A stretch of 64,000 bases of DNA from Pseudopithomyces maydicus (lineage: Eukaryota; Ascomycota; Dothideomycetes; Pleosporales; Didymosphaeriaceae). Position numbers and translations under genes: made by a program. The stretch spans positions 248,001-312,000 of the forward strand of contig JANTUC010000018.1 of NCBI GenBank assembly GCA_026873275.1, in the 5' to 3' direction. Shown in pieces: positions 11,224 to 22,353 of the stretch; the stretch's first letter is position 1, and each line of letters opens with the position of its first letter. The notes under the pieces are model-generated. The model was given only the letters and a program-made list of their open reading frames with translations, searched no databases and was not told the origin of the DNA.

Positions 11224-12174
11224 CTATCTCATCAAAAACTCCGTTACAGCTCTTCTCGCCCGCACAGCTTCGGGCATAGTCTCTGTCCAGTTGAACCCAT
11301 GCCACATGCCTTCAAAAACTAGTAATTCCGCCTCAACCCCGGCATCCCTCAGTTTCCAATAGATGCGTACGCCATTACTCAGACAGAAGTCTCTCGTACC
11401 AACAGTGATGACTGTTGGAGGAAAAGTGCTATCATACTCGGCATAAACCGGTGAATAATACGGATCTTTAACGTCGATACCCTTGGGTGCATAATTTTGT
11501 TCGATCATACTCCGAAGGATGCTTACAGGCATGACATCCCGTCCATCATTACTTACATAAGAATCCCCGACACCGCTAAGATCTATTGCGGGCGTGCAAA
11601 GATACAAGCGTGACGGCATCGGTAGACCCTCGCTTCGGGCGACTAGGAGCATAGAAAGAAGTATTTGGGCCCCTGATGAGCTTCCCATGCCAATGATGTT
11701 GCTTGGTGAGTATTCTTTTAGCAGATGACGGTATACTGCTAGTGACTCATTACGAGCAATCGGATATTGTACTTCGGGAGACTGAGAGTACTCGACTGAG
11801 AAAACCCGAATGCCCATTTCCACTGCCATCAGAAGTGCTGCTCGTTCTCGTGCATTGCCCATGATAAACGCGCCACCATAAAAGTTGAGAAGGATCTTGT
11901 CTTTGTTCTCGGGATGTAAAGTTGGTGGATCAATGATCACGACGGGTAAATCGGCCATGGTAGTATGCGTTATCTTAAGTTTGTGGCGTGTAATAATATC
12001 CTCCTCGACAGGGCTCAACTTGGCGGACATGTTCTCTCTCAAGCTTTTAGCACGGCGAGGGGACGCAATGAACATGGAAAAAAGTCTAGCGAAAGTGAGG
12101 CTAGGGAGGTTTTCGAGAAGGGTAATTGCTTCGGAGCTAATTGAACCCTTCTGCGTGGCTGTAACGGCGACCAT
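11224..12174 (-). CDS. Alpha/beta hydrolase, hormone-sensitive-lipase family (316 aa)
   Basis: Single exon. I start at the ATG at 12174; the frame remains open a little further upstream but without another ATG. It shows the alpha/beta hydrolase-3 fold: nucleophile elbow GSSSG (Ser166), acid Asp262 in VGTRDF, and His292 in MWHGF. The oxyanion-hole motif that is normally HGGG reads YGGA (about residues 99-102), an unusual variant. The family hydrolyses esters of small acyl chains or lactones; the substrate cannot be told. The gene is convergent with the S41 peptidase and divergent from the aldo-keto reductase at 12732, sharing a promoter region of about 560 bp. Confidence 0.85.
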   Translation of the reverse strand: MVAVTATQKGSISSEAITLLENLPSLTFARLFSMFIASPRRAKSLRENMSAKLSPVEEDIITRHKLKITHTTMADLPVVIIDPPTLHPENKDKILLNFYGGAFIMGNARERAALLMAVEMGIRVFSVEYSQSPEVQYPIARNESLAVYRHLLKEYSPSNIIGMGSSSGAQILLSMLLVARSEGLPMPSRLYLCTPAIDLSGVGDSYVSNDGRDVMPVSILRSMIEQNYAPKGIDVKDPYYSPVYAEYDSTFPPTVITVGTRDFCLSNGVRIYWKLRDAGVEAELLVFEGMWHGFNWTETMPEAVRARRAVTEFLMR

Positions 12175-12731
12175 GATGAAGAATGAAAGCGCTGAAAAAC
12201 TTGGGAAATCGCAATACAATTATGTACCAATTGATGTAATAATGATAGAAAATATATAGTGATTATATTCATATCTGAGTTCCGATATATATACACTCCG
12301 AAAGAACGATTCGAGGCATCATCAGTGTGCATTTTTCGTGGCGGCCAAATGAATTCTTCCGACCCTATGCCATCTGGAATCAGCAAGTGGAAGAGATACA
12401 TGCATCGGTGTGAAGCAATGACTCGCTGGCAGTGGGGCTCTGTTCCCGACTCCGATCAGCACTAAAGTTCGTGGCTTCGCGCCTCTTTTAGACTAGTGTG
12501 CGTCCATACACGTGACTTCTCTACTGCTCAGGTGACATGAGTGGAAAGACCATCGTAATTACGGTAAAGGTCGAGTGAGACGTTGTGGAACGGTTGCTTG
12601 TGTAAGAAAATATGGCATTGAAAGTGCACCGCAAAAGATATAAAGGAGGGATTAGAATGCAACCTCCCAAAATCCACCAGCTTGTCTGTCAAATTCTATA
12701 TCTCCCATTCAAATAAGACACAGCAGCTCCT
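12175..12731. promoter_or_regulatory. Shared divergent promoter, hydrolase and aldo-keto reductase
   Basis: A 557-bp gap between divergent starts. A TATA box (TATAAAG, 12639-12645) serves the plus-strand reductase, 87 bp before its ATG. No coding potential seen. Confidence 0.45.
12639..12645 (+). promoter_or_regulatory. TATA box of the aldo-keto reductase gene
   Basis: TATAAAG about 90 bp upstream of the ATG at 12732. Confidence 0.5.
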
Positions 12732-13993
12732 ATGTCATCCGATAAAAAGCCCGGATATTTAGACGATCTTTTTGTCGCACCGCCACCTACGCAGATGGAA
12801 TACAATCGTCTGGGTAGTTCCGGGTTGAAGATCTCAAAGATTGTTTTGGGTGGAATGTCCTACGGCAGTAAGGAATGGGCAAAATGGGTTCTTGAAGAAG
12901 AAGAAGCTTTACCACTCCTTCAGTATGCTTACGAGCTGGGCATAAATACTTGGGATACCGTGAGTACTACAACAGTTGCGTTCATACCTCAGAATCTGAT
13001 ACTGATCTGCTATAGGCTGATCTGTATTCCGATGGTCGCTCCGAGGAGATTATCGGCAAAGCACTCGTACAATACAACATACCCAGAGAGACAGTCGTGA
13101 TCATGACCAAGTGTCGCTGGGGCACAAGTCTTCCCGGCGAGCCGCCACTAAGTGTGTGGCAGTCGACCATGAACGATGGTCGATTCGTCAACCGGGTAGG
13201 ACTATCGCGGAAACACATCTTCGACGCAGTGCAGGCTAGCATGAGGCGTCTTGGAACTTATGTTGACGTTCTTCAAATCCAGCGCCCAGACCCAGATGTT
13301 CCACACGAGGAATTCATGCGTGCGCTGAATGACGTTGTAGAGAAGGGATGGGTCCGATATATTGGGGCCAGTTCAGTACGTAGAGTCGACCAACTTGCTG
13401 AAAGCTTACTAACACGAAATTGAAGATGCCTGCATGGGAGTTCCAAATGCTTCAGAATGTAGCAGAGAAACATGGTTGGCATAAGTTTATTAGTATGCAG
13501 AACTACTACAATCTTCTGTATAGAGAGGAAGAACGTGAGATGATTCCATATTGCAAAGCTACGGGCGTGGGACTTATACCGGTATGTCACGATCTATAAC
13601 CTGTCGCTAACCCCATGAAATATGCTGTGCATACTGACAAATTGGAAGTGGTCTCCGATTGCTCGTGGTGTGCTGGCACGTCCATGGAGTGGTGACAGTG
13701 CTGCATCGCTGCGTGCTGATACTGATATTACACGAGCTCGATTACTACCCCCAACTGATACAGCCAACAAAACCATTGTCGTTATTGTTGAAAAAGTTGC
13801 CCAAGATCGTGGCTTACCAATGGCGGTTATAGGGATCGCGTGGTGTCTCCATAAAGGCGTAAATCCCATTGTCGGATTGAGTAGTAAAGCACGCATGGAT
13901 GAGGCTTTGCAAGCTATCAAAGTTGTTCTGACTGAAGGAGAGATTGCGAAATTGGAGGCCGCATACATTCCGAGAAATATCATCAGATACTAG
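12732..13993 (+). CDS. Aldo-keto reductase (362 aa), catalytic His replaced by Gln
   Basis: Four exons: 12732-12959, 13016-13375, 13426-13581 and 13649-13993. The introns are 56, 50 and 67 nt and all fall in phase 0. This is an (alpha/beta)8-barrel aldo-keto reductase of the fungal YakC/voltage-gated-channel-beta-like branch: LGSSGLKISKIVLGGMSYGS at the N-terminus, WDTADLYSDGRSEEIIGKAL, GLIPWSPIARGVLARPW, and a C-terminal NADPH-binding part (IGIAWCLHKGVNPIVGLSSK). Tetrad residues Asp75, Tyr80 and Lys108 are present, but the position normally His (IHR) is Gln165 (codon CAG, in DVLQIQR). Such a change usually lowers or alters carbonyl reduction. The protein is otherwise complete. It sits beside a hydrolase and a Zn2Cys6 factor and may belong with them. 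Confidence 0.88.
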
Positions 13994-14042
13994 CTTGGCA
14001 GTTCTGTATAATCGAAATTCACAATGAAAAACTTTCGTTTGA

Positions 14043-15698
14043 TCATTCTTCTAGATTTTTCGGGAGGTTCGCATTCCATTTAATCGCCAGATTTGTTTCA
14101 TTCAGTAGCTTTAGCCACTTTTGGAGGCTTTCGTGTGTTGGGTGACCCTCTGGTACCGCCGTCAGAGCAATGGGTAACGCTTGCATCAATGCTTGTGTGC
14201 CGCAAAAGCCAGTGTTAAGGCAATATCGAGCAGAAAGGCTGATTTCAGTCGCCAAATCTCTATTGGCGTCATGGTGTGAGCTGAAGCCACTCAATAAGTC
14301 GAGAGACTTATTGATAAGAATCAGAAAGGCACAATGATTGACGGCAAAACTGGCTGTTGTCGAGCTATCGTAATGATAGTATGACGTGGGGGTATTCGAA
14401 TCGATTGAGAGAGTTTGTAAAGTCCTTTTCGAAACTATGCCTTTTTTTATGTACCAGTCCAACATGTTAGAGCGAAGTTGGCTTGCGGTCGATTGTAGAA
14501 TCTGTGAGTCAGGATGGCCATTGCCGCCGGAGTATTTTAGACCTTTGATTCTCCTGACAATACCCGGAACCTGGGCAAAGTAGTTCAGGCCCTCGTGGTG
14601 AAGAACACAGTCGGTTGGAATATCATCGCGGTCATAATCTATCAGTTGCAGGTTACGCCAGCTTTCATGCTCAAGGAAACAATTCTGATCAGTCAAAAGT
14701 GCTTCAGATATCTAAGTGAGTGAGCAAACAACAATTAGTAAATGTTCCTCCCTTGATGCTTACAATATAGCCTCTAGACGCCATGAGCATTGCGCGATCG
14801 ATACCAGATTTGTGCCTGTAAGAGTTATGGATTAGCAGATAGTATACTTGATGGTGCGCGTTGAGCTTGGGAATGAGAGATTTCGCTTGATAAACAATCC
14901 GTAATGATAGAATAACGCTTGTTTCATGCGGCTGTGTTACTTACCGGGATGGACCACGTGCTTTGATTAGTTGACTTACTCCTCTGGCATGGGATAGCCA
15001 TGACCGACCTTTCAACGAAGAAAACCTCTGAATGTAAGGAACGCGTTAGTTTGAAAGCGACGAACAACAAGTATTGTGCACTGACTTCATAATGTACGAG
15101 TAGTAGGGAAGCACACAGTACTTCGGAAGAAAGGCAATTGTTGGGATTCTGGATCGCTCCTGAGAGCTTCCTTATTGCTCTTACATAAGATTCAGAGCTT
15201 TGCATCATCGCCGTATCTCTCTGCTTAGAAGGTCCGGATTTCTTTGCAAAATATATTGAAGCCAATGCTTCAGCAGCAAAATCTAGAGTTTGATTTTGTC
15301 TCATGATGGAAGGAATCAACCAGAGCCATCCGCCAATGTGTGAATGCCGAATTGAGTTTGGCCCTTGCGGAATCAAATCATGTATAAAGCTGGCAACAAT
15401 CTGGAGTCTTTGAAGGCCTAGGTAGCCCGGGCGTGACGACGTCAGACTCGTTTGCAGTGTGTTCGTAGTTTGGGTGAGTTTTGCGCGGACTTTGATGCCT
15501 TCATCAACGAACTTCATGGTTCTCATGTAGCCTGGGCACTTTCGCCCGCCTCGTCTGCATTGCGAGCACGCTGGACGAATTTCGTCGCACTAATATCACA
15601 TGAGAATTGTGATGAGAACGGGTTTGAGATTCACTGCTAACCTTGATGCTGCGCTTACGACATATCGCACATCCGTTACTTCTTGGTACACCTACCAT
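14043..15698 (-). CDS. Zn(II)2Cys6 transcription factor (454 aa)
   Basis: Five exons: 15642-15698, 15086-15589, 14945-15027, 14764-14815 and 14043-14711. The introns are 52, 58, 129 and 52 nt; all phases close at 455 codons. The DNA-binding cluster spans residues 10-37 with cysteines 10, 13, 20, 27, 30 and 37, the exact C-X2-C-X6-C-X6-C-X2-C-X6-C spacing, and is split by intron 1. Its loop contains RKRSIK. The middle domain (SWLSHARGVSQLIKARGPSR) is typical of the fungal-specific factor domain 2. I start at the Met at 15698, directly before the cluster; an in-frame Met further up (15794) would add a tail not seen in relatives. It is a likely nuclear regulator, perhaps of the adjacent reductase and hydrolase (inference). 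Confidence 0.85.
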
Positions 15699-16731
15699 CG
15701 TGTTGAAGTAGTGATTGTGTGCGGACCAAGGCGAGGGAAATAGATCAAACACAAGAGGAACACCAGAAACGCCACTTTTTGAAGGAATGGTCAATATTTA
15801 TATGAAAAATTGCATGGTTGGCAGGCCCTTTTGCAAAGAAAATTAAGAGAGCTGAAAACTGCTCCTCGGATTTAAGAGGAAACCATCGTTTAAGTGGTAG
15901 GGGTCATGATGCGTAAGCAGAGATGACATCACGTGACCGGAACAATTGATTATTCACTTTTCCCGATTCATCCCCGAATTTATTTTTGTAGGCTGAACTT
16001 GCGGGATTCACGTCTTTGGGGGTTATGAGATTTTCTTTCCGATGTGAAGGTGTGCCCTGTGTACGGCGGATGCCTGAAGAAACTTGTAATATAACACCTA
16101 CTTCTCAGAGACAATTGAATGCATACTGCAACTATAATTTCGATTGTTAAGGTCTCTTTCCATGAATGATTGATTTGTTATCGAGGACCTGCTTAATCAG
16201 CGCACTGTAGGTAGTACTGGGATCACCACGTTGTAATCCTATCATACTCAATCTTTTCGTTGATAATGTATAACGCCAATTGAAATACAATTAATCATAC
16301 TCTAATTCTTACACGTATAATCGACCTGTTCTTGTGCTGAAGGTAATAATTAATCTACCCCTCTACCTGTCTTGATCTGATAACAAGTAAATAATAGAAC
16401 TTGTCGGTGGCTCAACTTTAGGAATATAGATATAGACGATCCAATGGACAAGAATATCGATGAAGCTCATTTTTCTCTGGAATGCCGTTCTTGGACGGGT
16501 GTAAATGGGTGTCTGGTTATACTAGTAAAAATCTAGCTTGAGTATTAGCGCCAAATCGTCCCTCACTGTCCCCTAGACGCACTTCCGCATCATCATGTTC
16601 AACAGCATCACACGAATGCGCATCCCTTCATATATCGCTATTCCTCTTTCAATTATACCTACGCTGTCATGGGTGCTCATCTTCTCAGCTTTGTGCATGT
16701 GAACGCCTCTTGCACCGCCGAGAGAACGCGC

Positions 16732-16737
16732 CACGTT
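16732..16737 (+). promoter_or_regulatory. CACGTT, weaker Pho4/NUC-1-like site
   Basis: CACGTT is the known lower-affinity core bound by yeast Pho4. It is 88 bp upstream of the CACGTGGGG site and 486 bp before the phosphate permease ATG. Confidence 0.35.
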
Positions 16738-16819
16738 TACGCCCCCCATAGTTGACGAGGGAGCTCTTGGGAAAAGATGGTAATCATGAAATTGAACAAC
16801 ACAAATCCAGCGGTTTGGC

Positions 16820-16828
16820 CACGTGGGG
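16820..16828 (+). promoter_or_regulatory. CACGTGGGG, Pho4/NUC-1-like site upstream of phosphate permease
   Basis: The E-box CACGTG followed by GGG is the high-affinity form for the bHLH phosphate-starvation regulators Pho4 (yeast) and NUC-1 (Neurospora). It is about 395 bp before the ATG of a PHO-4-type permease, the expected target class. The assignment rests on motif and context only. Confidence 0.5.
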
Positions 16829-17222
16829 CAGAGCGGGCACACAACCTCTTGGTACCAGGCATGGCAATCCACTTTCCACGCTGCCAAGGGCGGACCAAGA
16901 TTTCCGCCATGACCCTAGGCGTCACTTCACCATTCGATGGTACGACCAGGAAACTGATTAAGTAGCAACGAGCACAGATAGATGGATGAGAGGACCCAAA
17001 GCGATGGTCTTGGTACCGACAGAACTTGTTGTAGATTGCCGCGTTCCAAGCGGACAAGCCCTTTCGCCACCAAATGCCAGGAAATCGGGCCAGGGAAGCA
17101 AAGCCACCATATTTCCGGGACCTACAAATACCACCATATTGAACAGGACTTTATTCACTGTCCATACGCCTTATATCAGTTAGCAACTTTGTCCGGGTCA
17201 CTGAGCTTTGCAACTGATCAAT

Positions 17223-19280
17223 ATGGCTGCTCTCCCCATGTTTGACTACATCTTTGCATTCGGTCTGATTTTTGCCTTTCTCGATGCTTGGAATATCGGT
17301 GCAAACGATGTAGCCAACAGTTTTGCGACATCGGTCTCTTCGCGGTCTTTGACCATGAAGCAGGCGATGTTGATAGCCACTGTGTGCGAATTTGGTGGAG
17401 CTGTGCTTGCGGGATCGCGTGTCGCAGACACAATCAGAAACAAAGTCATCTCTGTCAGCGCCTTCAACGACAATCCCTCTGTTCTTATGCTTGGGATGTT
17501 GTGTGCTCTCGTCGGTTCGTCATTATGGCTCACTGTCTCGACAAAGATTGGGTTGCCGGTCTCCACTACGTAAGATATACACTGCGGTTTACTCATGTGC
17601 CCCAAAGCTAATAATATATAGACACTCCATTGTCGGAGGAATCATTGGAGTGGGTGTTGCCGCAATTGGCGCTGATGGTGTACAGGTGAGTGGTGTCAGA
17701 AAACTTCATACCACATCTGACTGATTCGATCTTTCTAGTGGGGATGGAACGGCGTGTCGCAAATATTCGCTGCCTGGTTTATCGCCCCAGGCATTGCTGG
17801 AGCCTTTGCTGTCATCGTCTTTCTCGTCACAAAATACGGTGTTCTTGAACGTAAAGATCCCCTCCGCAAAGGACTCTGGATGATCCCGGTCTACTTTGGA
17901 GTAACCGCTGCCGTTCTGACCATGGTCATTGTTTGGAAAGGTGCAGCGTCATTAGATCTAGACGACTGGACGGTGGGACAGATTGTTGGTACGTCACAAA
18001 CCCTTTTCATGTTTCGACCAACATTATTGACTAATGTGTGTCTACAGGCTGTGTTTTCGGTGTAGCCGGAGGTGTAGTCGCACTTTACGGCATCTTCCTA
18101 CTTCCCTTCCTATACCGCCGGCTTATCCTCGATGATTGGACATTGAAGAACTGGGAGGTGCTGAAGGGCCCAATGCTCTGGAGACGTGGCCCTGTCCCCG
18201 AGGTTCCGGAAGGTGTTCGTCAGCAAGTCGTACAAGACTATTATCGTGGTCATGTTAATCCGCACACCAATCCCATTCTAGCCAATGAGATTCTAGCAGA
18301 TCCTAATACCCAAAACGCAGACATGGAGAAGAATCATAGCGTTACTGGAGGTATGGGAAGCGAGTCTTCATCCTCGTCTGCCCACCAGGCCGAGGCCCTA
18401 TCTGGTGCAGCTCCAGTCCTCTCGCAACAAGAGGCTTTCCGTGCGAACGCTTTCAAGGATCCTGCACTTAGTGCGCAGGGCATGTATGCTCGTGCAAGAT
18501 ACTACCTTCTTCGAGGTGTTGAGCGGGATGTGGTCGCTGAACAAGTCGGAACCAATGGCAAACCGAAAGGCTTCGCAGCTTCCTTCCTTGCTAAGGACCT
18601 CAGCAAAATGTAAGAAATCCTTTGCTGCAATTCTGCAAAACCCAGCTAACACTGTAAATCTGCTTCAGGCATGAACATGTTCCGCACTACGATAACAAGA
18701 CCGAGCACTTGTACTCCTTCTTGCAAGTCATGACTGCCGCGACCGCTAGTTTCGCCCACGGAGCCAACGATGTCTCTAACGCAATCGGACCTTTATCTGC
18801 TATATACCTCATCTGGTAACTGAATCAAACGCTGTAAAAGTTTCCACTACTAATGAGCGCTACAGGAGCACTGGCGAAACATCCTCGAAGTCTCCCGTTC
18901 CCATATGGATCTTAGTCTTCGGAGGTGCTGCTATATCGATCGGTCTCTGGACATACGGCTACAACCTTATCATCAACCTCGGCAACAGGCTAACGCTCCA
19001 TTCTCCATCTCGTGGTTTCTCTATGGAGCTGGGAGCTGCCCTCACTGTTATCTTGGCAACGAGGCTTGGACTTCCTATCTCCACCACACAATGCATCACT
19101 GGTGCGACGGTTGGAGTAGGCCTTTGCTCTGGTACGTGGCGGGCTATTAACTGGAGGATGATTGGTTGGATCTACATGGGCTGGATCATCACTCTGCCTG
19201 TCGCTGGCATAATCTCGGGAGGTCTCATGGGTATAATCATCAACGCGCCTCGGTGGGGACTTCAGCCCAGTGAAATTTAG
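17223..19280 (+). CDS. PHO89: PHO-4 family sodium/phosphate symporter (594 aa)
   Basis: Six exons: 17223-17569, 17622-17685, 17739-17988, 18048-18609, 18669-18815 and 18866-19280. All five introns are 50-59 nt with GT-AG ends, and the sum is 595 codons. Both signature repeats of the PiT/PHO-4 family are present: GANDVANSFATSVSSRSLT near the N-terminus, and FAHGANDVSNAIGPLSAIY in the C-terminal half. Each is followed by an LPVSTTH or LPISTTQ-type motif. About ten to twelve hydrophobic segments flank a long hydrophilic cytosolic loop (about residues 245-425). The family imports inorganic phosphate with sodium at the plasma membrane and corresponds to yeast Pho89 and Neurospora PHO-4. Pho4/NUC-1-like sites upstream suggest induction by phosphate starvation. 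Confidence 0.93.
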
Positions 19281-20278
19281 CGCCTTTCTGGTGCTTGAGA
19301 TTGGAAAGTATTGGGAGTTTCTACATTCTTTAGTATCGGTTTTCGCAGCGTATAACGTCTGTTGCTGCCTGTCTACAAAACTGTAATGATGCTGTGTCGC
19401 CGAATTGACTGTTTTGGGCGTGGCTTTGTTCGTAAACTTGCTAGCTTCGTATATTCCAACACATTCATTGGTCTTGATATTTTATATCTCAACAGAGTAT
19501 TGCAATCTGCCTCATGACTATCACAGATAAAGAACTCTGGAAAACTCTGCCCAATATAGATTTACCTGCTCAGCAGGCAACAGTAGCTACAAGTCTAAAA
19601 CGCCTCATTTGGTGCTTAAATGGAAATTTTACGCGATGGCGCAAGCTGACACCACGCCTCACAGGACGATCACATCCGAATATTGAGGTGGCTGGCGCGA
19701 TTGGATTTGGACAGCCGGATCATGTTTTCACCAATTACTATAATGCAAGTTCTAGCCTCGCGCAACGTGAGCCTATAGCCTTGCGACGGTTGCCTGTTCC
19801 AAACTTTCCATCTTCCAGTGTCTCGTATATCATCCAACACCGCCTCATGTGTAATTATTCAGTCGCAATTATCGGCGAGGTTGATTAAATGTGCATTGTG
19901 GTGGAACGGAATTGCAAGCAGCCAGGTCAGTAGAGATGCGCTCTATGCCCCATGGTACTATGACAATCATGCTTAGCAATGATAAGATATCATATTCCAA
20001 ACCAGGCTATAAAGACCGCTCGCATTGTTTGGGCGGCATGAATCGTCTATCAGTAGGCAAAACTCATATTCGCGGTTCTTACCGAGCTGAAAGGCCCTTG
20101 CAACTGTCCGCCTCGTACTCGAAGATGGCTGTGAAGTGCCACACTTCGTCCTCAAGCGCCACAACAAAACAACTTTATAACACTACATAAACCCGAAGTG
20201 AATGAACCCCACTTTTGCAAGGATTTTGTTGCAATAGTATCTGTCAAAGTTGTGATCTTCGTGCCAATTTAATCCATC
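19281..20278. other. Intergenic, no gene accepted
   Basis: Open frames at 19514-19888 (124 codons) and 19891-20190 (99 codons) show no domain, no signal peptide and no linked exon. This is probably the 3' flank of the permease and the promoter of the next gene. Confidence 0.4.
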
Positions 20279-21501
20279 ATGGCTGCAGCCGTCGCCCTTG
20301 AAGTCTTCGGCCTCTTTCTCGGCGGCGCCCTCAGCCTCATCGACATCCTGCTTCCTCCCCCGGAGATCCCAACCACCCCCTCCAACAAGGCCACTCACTT
20401 CTCCGCTTCGGCATTGGTCTCAACTCCAGCGCGTCCACCTCCCTCGGGGGTGTCATTCCCTCGGTCAAAGTCTGGAACGAAGAAGGCGTTTTCATTGGCG
20501 CAGCGATCGGTTCCTCCATTAGCGACATTCAACCGGGGACATTCAAAACCATAGAAGTGCGGCATAATGATAGTTATCTTTTCCAACAGCCTACGTATGT
20601 TGAGGTGGCTGGTGGTTCGGATGCTGTGTGCATCGCTTATATGGCGCAGACGTGGGCTGATGGGACGCAGTTGGGGTGGCTGGGGGATATGGGGCGGTAC
20701 TGCGGGAAAGAGTGGTATTATTCCAATTTGTTCGTGAGCACAAAGAATGGGACGTATAAGGTGAGTACTGATGCGGCATTGCAAAAATGCATGTCCCTAC
20801 ACATTATGCATTGATTATCTCTGACGATCTTCAAGCCTTATTGTACCTGGATAGGTGGGCCTCGATCTACAGGATGTTCCTACAGCAAGCGCAGACGTCA
20901 AGTTGGAGTCGGCGCAAACCAGACTTCTACACCGAGTTGCGATGCGTCGGATGGCGATACGCTGTTTACGTATTCAGGCTTCAAAGTTCACATGACGGAT
21001 TTCGGACCCGTCGGCGTGACGAATCAGTTTTCTGTTCCGAATGATCCGAAATCACTGTGCACTCATCCGAAGTTGGAATGGTACAAAGACTACCGGTTTG
21101 TATCTCCTGCACCAAGTCTCCGGCCCTTACCTTTCAAAGCCATGTTGTTGAATGCACTTGGCGTCTTCAGCCTGATCTCGGGCGCCAACGGAACCAGCGC
21201 CAAGAAGATATCGTCTTGGATGCAAGACGAGAGTTCTCAGATTTTGTTCAAAGATAGGATTATCGCGAGTCACCATGCTGAGCATAGCAGTCAGGAGCTC
21301 TGCGCCAGTGCAACGTCGCATGGACCGGACTTTGTTTCCTTTGAAGAGAATCTGTTCTGCGATATGAGTTTGAAACAGATTTGGCCGTTATGTAGTGACG
21401 ATTTGAGGAGTAAATGCTACGATTGGAGCAGTCACAGCATTGTTGATGGATGGAGAAGAAAGAGGGAGGTGAAATACGCGAGGGTCGAGGAGTGGCGCTG
21501 A
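20279..21501 (+). CDS. Uncharacterised fungal protein with one apparent frameshift (about 382 aa)
   Basis: I do not know its function. Translation starts MAAAVALEVFGLFLGGALSL, a hydrophobic N-terminus that may be a signal or anchor. By about 20400 the coherent frame has moved by one base to one reading FGIGLNSSASTSLGGVIPS. No ORF-compatible intron joins the two: no GT has the right phase. C5 runs near 20356-20360 and 20373-20377 could each have lost a base. Exon 1 (20279-20760) becomes a whole number of codons if one base is added. A 75-nt GTGAGT...AAG intron follows (20761-20835), then 222 codons to the stop. The later part is Cys-rich (CTWIGGPRSTGCSY, SHGPDFVSFEENLFCDMS) and looks like a fungal family of extracellular-type proteins I have no name for. 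An optional intron at about 21094-21169 cannot be excluded. Confidence 0.6.
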
Positions 21502-21795
21502 TGAGACGGGGTGACTGTACTCCGTTTTACGAGGTAATATGCATCTTGGGTACTAATATCTCCTTCGTTGAATTAGTATAGAGTGTGGCTTAAATAGATA
21601 AACTGCTTCGTCGGAAGTGTTTTTTCCTTACCACTATCCATGACATAAGTAAGAGTCCATGTTTCGGAAGCGTCTTAGCCTCCATGCTGTCTTTTATTAC
21701 ACATTAGGGTATCACTTCCAATCCACGCATCCCACAAGCCTCTATACCCATGAACGCCACACCTCATTAATATCCCTAGACTCCAAATATTACCT
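21502..21795. other. Short convergent gap
   Basis: A 294-bp region between converging 3' ends. No gene seen. Confidence 0.4.
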
Positions 21796-22353
21796 TCAAC
21801 AAGCCCTGACCCTCACTCCATCAACCCGAATCCCAATATCTTTGCCTATTTCCCCTCCTCCATTGACAACCCCAACCACAACAACCATATGTGATCCTCC
21901 CTGTATCCTAACCCTTCCACCAACCTTCACCCAACCTCTGTTCTCCCCAACGTCCACGCCACCACACCTCACCCCATCCACAAACGCCTCAACCCTCACA
22001 CTCCCTTTCTCTCCAAAATCTCCGACAGCCATAACCCAAGCCTCGCATTCAACTTCGCTCCTGGACAAGCTGAACGACTGAGAGAGCGTGACGGTCGATG
22101 CATTCGTACTGTTACTGATCGCAGCGAAGAAGTGCTTTCCATCGTGTGCGGGGCCGGAAACAACAGCGCGTGAAGCCCAGGAGCCGGTCGCATAGACTTT
22201 CCAAGGGTCGAGGGTTTGAGATTCGAAGGACGGGTTTCGGAGGGCGTTGGCGCAGGCGCGGGGGTGCGATGATGGCGGGTGGGCGATTGTGGATATAGCG
22301 CAGAAGGAGAGTATCAGGGCCTTGAACATGATGTTATGGCGCATAATGGACAT
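21796..22353 (-). CDS. Small secreted protein with CBM-like beta-sandwich (185 aa or less)
   Basis: Single exon. Three Met codons (22353, 22344, 22329) could start it; the third opens the best signal peptide (MFKALILSFCAISTIA). The mature part starts with a segment ACANALRNPSFESQTLDPWK, which resembles the first strand of CBM4/9-like carbohydrate-binding or galactose-binding jelly-roll domains (NPSFE...W). Alternating hydrophobic strands follow, and the chain ends on Cys. It is probably extracellular, and the ligand is unknown. Cysteines near the start, middle and end could form two disulfides. No catalytic motif. Confidence 0.65.
   Translation of the reverse strand: MSIMRHNIMFKALILSFCAISTIAHPPSSHPRACANALRNPSFESQTLDPWKVYATGSWASRAVVSGPAHDGKHFFAAISNSTNASTVTLSQSFSLSRSEVECEAWVMAVGDFGEKGSVRVEAFVDGVRCGGVDVGENRGWVKVGGRVRIQGGSHMVVVVGVVNGGGEIGKDIGIRVDGVRVRAC

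Larger units (their letters stand above)
15699..17222. other. Intergenic between divergent regulator and permease
   Basis: About 1.5 kb, AT-rich at 16080-16560. It contains CACGTG at 15930-15935 and 16820-16825 and CACGTT at 16732-16737, discussed separately. Several overlapping frames at 16573-17183 lie on both strands without domains. Confidence 0.5.

Noticed and set aside
19514..20190. Two open frames of 124 and 99 codons after the permease
   Set aside because: No domain, signal peptide or splice partner; length is possible by chance.
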